NCBI GenBank assembly: GCA_017408535.1
Contig: JAFQUL010000221.1
Location: forward strand, 1 to 27,434
From: Clostridia bacterium
GTDB taxonomy: Bacteria > Bacillota > Clostridia > Oscillospirales > CAG-272
Length of the DNA: 27,434 nt
Direction: 5' to 3'
This document shows, piece after piece, positions 24,103-27,434 of the stretch. Both the position numbers and the translations under genes were made by a program. Below the pieces are notes generated by a model. The model had not been told where the DNA came from. It did not search any database and was given only the letters and a program-made list of their open reading frames with translations. Position 1 is the first letter of the stretch. Each line of letters opens with the position of its first letter.

Positions 24103-25395
24103 TTAATATGTTCTCTCGCCGCCGACAAAGGTAGCGATTATCTTACCCTTCAGCTTCATACCGATGAAGGGAGTATTTTTGGATTTGCTCTTTATATCCT
24201 CCTCGGTGAGGGTATACTCCTCGCCGGAGAAAATAACAATGTCACCCAGCGCACCGCAGTCGATAAAGCCGCGGCCATCATCAAGCCCCAGTATCTTTGC
24301 CGGAGTGGTACTCATACGGTCGATAAGCTCCGGCAGAGTCATAAGACCGGAGTCAACGAAGGTAGTGTAGGATGCCGCAAACACCGTCTGCAGTCCGGTA
24401 ATACCGAAAGCGCCTGACACCAGGTCCGCTTTTTCCTCAGCCGAATGAGGTGCGTGGTCGGTGGAGATACAGTCGAGAGTTCCGTCAACCAGTGCTTTCT
24501 TTATAGCCTCTCTGTCTGCCGATGAACGAAGAGGGGGCTTCATTTTACCGTTAGGACCGAGAGTCTTTACATCCTCGTCGCAGAAGATAAAGTAATGGGG
24601 ACAGGTCTCACCGGTTACCGTAAGTCCCTTAGCCTTTGCCTCTCTTATCATATCAGCGGATCCTGCGGTGCTGACGTGAGCGATATGAAGATGCGCACCT
24701 GTCTTCTCTGCGATCTCTATCTCCCGTCTGACTGCCTCATCCTCAGAGGAATTCGGAATACCGGGTACTCCAAGAGCCTCTGCCGTCTCCCCTGCATTGA
24801 TAACACCCTTGCCGGTGTGGGAAAGCTCCTCAGAGTGTGAGATAATAAGCAGATCGTTTGCCGCCGCTATCCTCATAGCACTCTCCATAAGAGAATACTC
24901 GGTTACGGGACGGCCGTCGTCAGAAAAGGCGATAGCACCGAGTCCCCTCAGCGTCCGCATATCGGTAAGCTCCTCGCTTTTAAGCCCACGGGTTATTGCC
25001 GCCACGGGAAGCACTCTGCAGCTGCCCTTCTCTCTCGCGGTGTCAAGGACGTATTTTAAGGTTTCGGGATTGTCGGTGACGGGGGAGGTATTGGGCATGG
25101 GAACTACAGTTCCGTATCCGCCTGCCGCTGCGGCGGCAGTACCGGTCTCAATATCCTCTTTATAAGTAAAACCGGGATCACGCAGATGAGTATGTATGTC
25201 GATAAATGCAGGTGCGGCATAGTTACCGCAGGCATCAAAGACCTCAACTGTAGGTACGGTAGCAATGTGTCCCGCAGGAGCGATCTCTGCTATCCTGCCG
25301 TCAAGGATTAGTATGTCGCAGAGGCCTCTTTCCGCCTCACTGTCAACGAGAAGACAGTTTTTTATCAGCAGACTTTTAGCGTAGCTTCTCTTCAA
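24103..25395 (-). CDS. pyrC: Dihydroorotase
   Basis: A 430-residue class I dihydroorotase (amidohydrolase fold) that cyclises N-carbamoyl-aspartate. The metal motif DIHTHLRDPG lies at about 66-75 (H68, H70), followed by KEDIETGTAAAAAGGYGTVV and MPNTSPVTDN. Later ligands are HSEEL, HIAHVSTAGS and the catalytic Asp in CISTDHAPHSAEEK. This is the PyrC type found in Firmicute pyr operons. Its ATG overlaps the stop codon of the preceding DNA-binding protein gene by 4 bases (ATGA), so the two are translationally coupled. pyrB, carA/carB, pyrE and pyrR are not in this cluster. Confidence 0.96.
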   Translation of the reverse strand: MKRSYAKSLLIKNCLLVDSEAERGLCDILILDGRIAEIAPAGHIATVPTVEVFDACGNYAAPAFIDIHTHLRDPGFTYKEDIETGTAAAAAGGYGTVVPMPNTSPVTDNPETLKYVLDTAREKGSCRVLPVAAITRGLKSEELTDMRTLRGLGAIAFSDDGRPVTEYSLMESAMRIAAANDLLIISHSEELSHTGKGVINAGETAEALGVPGIPNSSEDEAVRREIEIAEKTGAHLHIAHVSTAGSADMIREAKAKGLTVTGETCPHYFIFCDEDVKTLGPNGKMKPPLRSSADREAIKKALVDGTLDCISTDHAPHSAEEKADLVSGAFGITGLQTVFAASYTTFVDSGLMTLPELIDRMSTTPAKILGLDDGRGFIDCGALGDIVIFSGEEYTLTEEDIKSKSKNTPFIGMKLKGKIIATFVGGERTY

Positions 25396-26003
25396 TTTCT
25401 ATTCCTTTCCCCGACTAAAGCATACCCACGGCCGCGCAGGGTTTTGATGCGCGGAGCACCGGGAAGCCCGTCAAGCTTTTTTCTCAGATAGTGTACGTAT
25501 ACCTGAATCACGTTTGAGCCCTGTTCGGAGAAAAGAGCACTGCACTCCTCAAGGGTAACACCCTCATCTCCTCTTTTAAGGAGCAGATCAAACAGAGAAA
25601 ATTCAAGGGGAGTCAGTATGATCTCAGTTCCCGATAGACTTACAGACAACCTGTCAGGGTCGGTTATCAGATCTCTGCCGGTGTCTGTATCGGCAGGAGT
25701 GCCGCTGTAAAGCACCGCTTCACGCAGTAACTCAGCCGGGAATGGGCGGTGAAGCACTCTTGCACCCATATATTCTCCGTCCTCAAGCTGTCTTGATGAG
25801 AGTATGCAAGTGTCGAAGCTCTCTATATCCTCTCTTGACGGAAATCCGATTGAATCGGTATCGCAGATAAATATACCTTTCCTTACAGCCGGCAGGGCTG
25901 ATACAATATTGATCTCCCCGAGATCTCTAAGATCTCTAAGATCTCTTAGAGATATCTCAAGCATACGAGAAAAAACGGCATCGCGCGATAAAATTGTGAT
26001 CAC
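25392..26003 (-). CDS. Winged-helix DNA-binding protein with degenerate receiver-like N-terminus (OmpR/PhoB-type)
   Basis: 203 residues. The C-terminal part (about 115-198) is an OmpR/PhoB-type winged helix (LTPLEFSLFDLLLKRGDEGV, then QVYVHYLRKKLDG and IKTLRGRGYAL). The N-terminal ~100 residues follow the receiver order only loosely: IFICDTDS could be the phosphorylation strand, and LHRPFP stands where receivers have an L-x-K-P-F motif (Lys replaced by Arg). The early acidic pair is missing, so phosphorylation is doubtful. No histidine kinase is nearby. It is the first gene of the pyr transcript and overlaps pyrC by 4 bases, suggesting it controls pyrimidine genes or itself. Start: GTG at 26003, 9 bases after GGAGG; an ATG GCG TGA mini-frame overlaps it. 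Confidence 0.82.
   Translation of the reverse strand: MITILSRDAVFSRMLEISLRDLRDLRDLGEINIVSALPAVRKGIFICDTDSIGFPSREDIESFDTCILSSRQLEDGEYMGARVLHRPFPAELLREAVLYSGTPADTDTGRDLITDPDRLSVSLSGTEIILTPLEFSLFDLLLKRGDEGVTLEECSALFSEQGSNVIQVYVHYLRKKLDGLPGAPRIKTLRGRGYALVGERNRN
25921..25947. repeat. 9-bp tandem repeat inside the DNA-binding protein gene
   Basis: Three head-to-tail copies of AGATCTCTA (the last ends TT), in frame, encoding the LRD-LRD-LRD run at about residues 19-27. Each copy contains the palindrome AGATCT. Confidence 0.85.
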
Positions 26004-26065
26004 GCCATACCGCCTCCGTTTTCATGTAAAAATCATACAAAGCTCATTACAGAGCTATATATAAT

Positions 26066-26094
26066 ATAATACTATATTTTATTTCTAAAGTCAA
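26066..26094 (-). promoter_or_regulatory. Sigma-A promoter of the regulator-pyrCFKD operon
   Basis: On the minus strand TTGACT, 17-bp spacer, TATTAT. The predicted start is near 26059, and a small hairpin AGCTC/GAGCT (26041-26056) lies almost at the 5' end. The leader is only about 55 bases, too short for a PyrR-type attenuator. Confidence 0.85.
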
Positions 26095-26108
26095 TAAGTA
26101 CAGCCGTC

Positions 26109-26633
26109 TCACTCTGCCGATACCCGGTATACTTCCCGGTAAAGAGTATCTCTTACAAAAGAAAATTCTTTTTCTGACAGAGGAGACGGATAGGACATAA
26201 GTCTGAGCGGTATAGCCGCCCTGCCCTTTGATATAGGAGGCTGAATATAATCACGGTCACAGTAGTGAAAGCCGTGACGGCGGTAAAAGCCGATCCGTCT
26301 GACTGCGATATCATCCTCCGGCGGCTCAGCCTCAAGAAAAACAGGGCGGTCAAGAGAGGAAAGAAGCTCATCAAGAATAGCTGAGCCCCCGCCGCATCCG
26401 CGGAGCTCCGGAGCAACCGCAAAATGCTCAATAAAACAAAAATCCGAAAGATCCCAAAGGGCAATAAACGCCTCTGCCTTATTCTCTCTGCCGTATGTAA
26501 TGAGAGAATATCTCCCGTCCGAGAGCAGAGCCAGCTGCTCCTCTCTCGGACGGTGCTCGTCCTTTGGGAATGACCGCTCCATTATCGCAAAGACTTCATC
26601 AAAATCACTTGACGTCAGCCGCTTCAGAATCAT
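26109..26633 (-). CDS. GNAT family N-acetyltransferase
   Basis: A 174-residue acetyl-CoA-dependent acyltransferase. The core strand and acetyl-CoA loop are visible in FIEHFAVAPELRGCGGGSAIL (about 67-87), the R/Q-x-x-G-x-G/A motif appearing as RGCGGG. The C-terminal FYRRHGFHYCDRDYIQPP is typical of GNATs acting on small molecules or proteins. The substrate is unknown. Its start lies 29 bases inside the end of the preceding small membrane protein gene, with GAAGGTAAAAG before the ATG. I see no terminator in the 14 bp between its stop and the pyr promoter. Confidence 0.88.
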   Translation of the reverse strand: MILKRLTSSDFDEVFAIMERSFPKDEHRPREEQLALLSDGRYSLITYGRENKAEAFIALWDLSDFCFIEHFAVAPELRGCGGGSAILDELLSSLDRPVFLEAEPPEDDIAVRRIGFYRRHGFHYCDRDYIQPPISKGRAAIPLRLMSYPSPLSEKEFSFVRDTLYREVYRVSAE

Positions 26634-26907
26634 CTTTTACCTTCTTTCTTCTGAAAAGAGAGGTTATCTTCTTTTTTATCCACAGTACTGCCAGGGTAAC
26701 TGCAACCGATGCGGCGGCAACGATAACGATAAGCTCTATAAGGGTAATGCTGAAGCCACCCTTATAGGTGACGTTCATATAGGGATCGTCCTTCTTTGAC
26801 CGCTTGTACATAGAGGTCTTTACGTCAACGTCTCCGTCAACCATGATCCTGTCGCCCGAGCGGAAATCTTTTACCACTCCGGTAAGCTTTTTCAGGTAAT
26901 CCTTCAT
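26605..26907 (-). CDS. Small single-pass membrane protein of unknown function
   Basis: A 100-residue protein with a charged N-terminal half (MKDYLKKLTGVVKDFRSGDR, DVDVKTSMYKRSKKDDPY), one membrane helix (about 55-77, LIELIVIVAAASVAVTLAVLW) and a basic tail (KKKITSLFRRKKVKDDSE). The tail is inside by the positive-inside rule. No family recognised. The ATG at 26907 follows TTTTGGAGGAAGCT; an ATG four codons upstream overlaps the ribosome site. It is the first gene of a two-gene unit with the GNAT gene, overlapping it by 29 bases in another frame. Confidence 0.75.
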   Translation of the reverse strand: MKDYLKKLTGVVKDFRSGDRIMVDGDVDVKTSMYKRSKKDDPYMNVTYKGGFSITLIELIVIVAAASVAVTLAVLWIKKKITSLFRRKKVKDDSEAADVK

Positions 26908-26962
26908 AGCTTCCTCCAAAACTGAAATATATATAGTTATGATACGCTTTTTTTACGTATTT

Positions 26963-26991
26963 ATTATATCAAACATAGATGCAATATACAA
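26963..26991 (-). promoter_or_regulatory. Sigma-A promoter of the membrane protein/GNAT unit
   Basis: On the minus strand TTGTAT, 17-bp spacer, TATAAT. It drives the two minus-strand genes; the divergent hydrolase gene starts 92 bp to its right. Confidence 0.75.
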
Positions 26992-27017
26992 GTAAAATCT
27001 GCTATTTTAGCCGCTCT

Positions 27018-27047
27018 GAATATATTTATATTTTTTTCATCATAATG
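27018..27047 (+). promoter_or_regulatory. Possible sigma-G-type (forespore) promoter of the hydrolase gene
   Basis: GAATA (27018-27022), 18-bp spacer, CATAATG (27041-27047). This fits the Bacillus sigma-G pattern GNATR-N18-CATNHTA at all but the last position. No sigma-A promoter is evident upstream of this gene. The AT-rich setting makes a chance match possible. Confidence 0.35.
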
Positions 27048-27082
27048 GTAAACGAGGATAATTTCACAACGGAGGATGTAAA

Positions 27083-27434
27083 ATGAAAAGAAAGCTTCTG
27101 GCAGCAAAGACTGTTTTATCCTTTTTTCTTTTGTTAGTTATATTTCTTATTATGCCTTTTATACTTATCGAAAGGCTGCCTATATCAGCGAGTGTAAGTG
27201 ATGTTTTTTGCGATGCAGATGTTCATGGACTTGCTCCATCCGGGACAGTTAAAGCACTCAGAGGGACAAACGGAGACGCTATGCTCCCCGGTTATATTTT
27301 TCTTCCGCCGGACGCCGGACAGGCTGAAAAAAAAGCCTCGGTTACAGTCCGCGGGGTAAACGGAATACCGAAGGTAAAATACAGCGAGGAGGACCTGTAC
27401 TGGCTGTCACGGATAATCTACGCAGAGGCAGGCA
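27083..27434 (+). CDS. SleB-type cell-wall hydrolase, N-terminal fragment
   Basis: The first 117 codons of a gene that runs off the right edge. It starts MKRKLLAAKTVLSFFLLLVI, a signal or anchor helix, followed by about 70 residues without a known motif. It ends with YSEEDLYWLSRIIYAEAG, the beginning of the Hydrolase_2 (SleB/CwlJ) domain, in which the glutamate of YAEA is conserved. SleB-like enzymes are peptidoglycan lytic enzymes; some act on spore cortex at germination, others in vegetative wall turnover. The ATG at 27083 follows CGGAGGATGTAAA. The N-terminal region lacks an obvious LysM or PG-binding domain. Specific role unresolved because the catalytic domain is cut off. Confidence 0.8.
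   Translation, partial: MKRKLLAAKTVLSFFLLLVIFLIMPFILIERLPISASVSDVFCDADVHGLAPSGTVKALRGTNGDAMLPGYIFLPPDAGQAEKKASVTVRGVNGIPKVKYSEEDLYWLSRIIYAEAG

Noticed and set aside
23689..24417. 242-codon open frame on the plus strand opposite pyrF/pyrC
   Set aside because: Runs across two well-supported pyr genes and their junction; no ribosome site or motif.
25921..25947. CRISPR-like repeat
   Set aside because: Repeats are 9 bp, directly adjacent with no spacers, and in frame within a coding region.
26004..26108. PyrR-binding attenuator or UMP-responsive leader upstream of the pyr operon
   Set aside because: The leader is only about 55 bases and holds a single small hairpin; there is no anti-terminator/terminator pair.

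Overview
The window looks like chromosomal DNA of a low-to-mid GC Firmicute of class Clostridia, probably an Oscillospirales/Ruminococcaceae-like gut organism. This rests on three things: the gene order DUF2232-gdpP-rplI-dnaB, then tilS-hpt-ftsH; strong AGGAGG Shine-Dalgarno sites with TTGACA/TATAAT promoters; and a pyrimidine cluster using the two-subunit PyrK/PyrDB dihydroorotate dehydrogenase. Placement below class is inference. I see no rRNA, tRNA, CRISPR, phage or transposase genes.

Layout. (1) 1-7228, minus strand: a housekeeping operon from one clear promoter (7200-7228) running DUF2232 membrane protein, gdpP, rplI, dnaB, tilS, hpt and the start of ftsH. It combines c-di-AMP turnover, ribosome and replication parts, tRNA-Ile modification, purine salvage and membrane proteolysis. 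(2) 7309-8636, plus strand: a single-gene unit for an MGDG/diacylglycerol-glucosyltransferase-like enzyme. (3) 8754-15580: the accessory-looking core. It has a ThuA-like gene, a small unrecognised gene on the other strand, and an ABC exporter - DUF1854 - ABC exporter operon. Both ABC proteins carry an unusual N-terminal extension ending in a four-cysteine zinc ribbon. The ThuA-like gene and the ABC operon are preceded by almost identical promoters with the same upstream box. (4) 15601-18346, minus strand: a small membrane-anchored protein of unknown function and a Y-family DNA polymerase followed by a YolD-like protein. (5) 18392-21354, minus strand: a neurotransmitter:sodium symporter-family transporter and a putative lipoprotein trypsin-like protease with two InlB-type repeats. 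(6) 21458-26094, minus strand: a pyrimidine operon (pyrC, pyrF, pyrK, pyrD) whose first gene is an OmpR-type DNA-binding protein with a degenerate receiver-like half. (7) 26109-26991, minus strand: a small membrane protein overlapping a GNAT acetyltransferase. (8) From 27083, plus strand: the start of a SleB-type cell-wall hydrolase.

The best candidate for a poorly described system is the ABC-DUF1854-ABC operon with its structured leader, its shared promoter/operator with the ThuA-like gene, and a folded 110-bp element between the first ABC gene and the DUF1854 gene. No intergenic stretch exceeds 300 bases; the longest (8568-8855) holds a terminator, a promoter and a short GC-rich patch with no gene that I can support.
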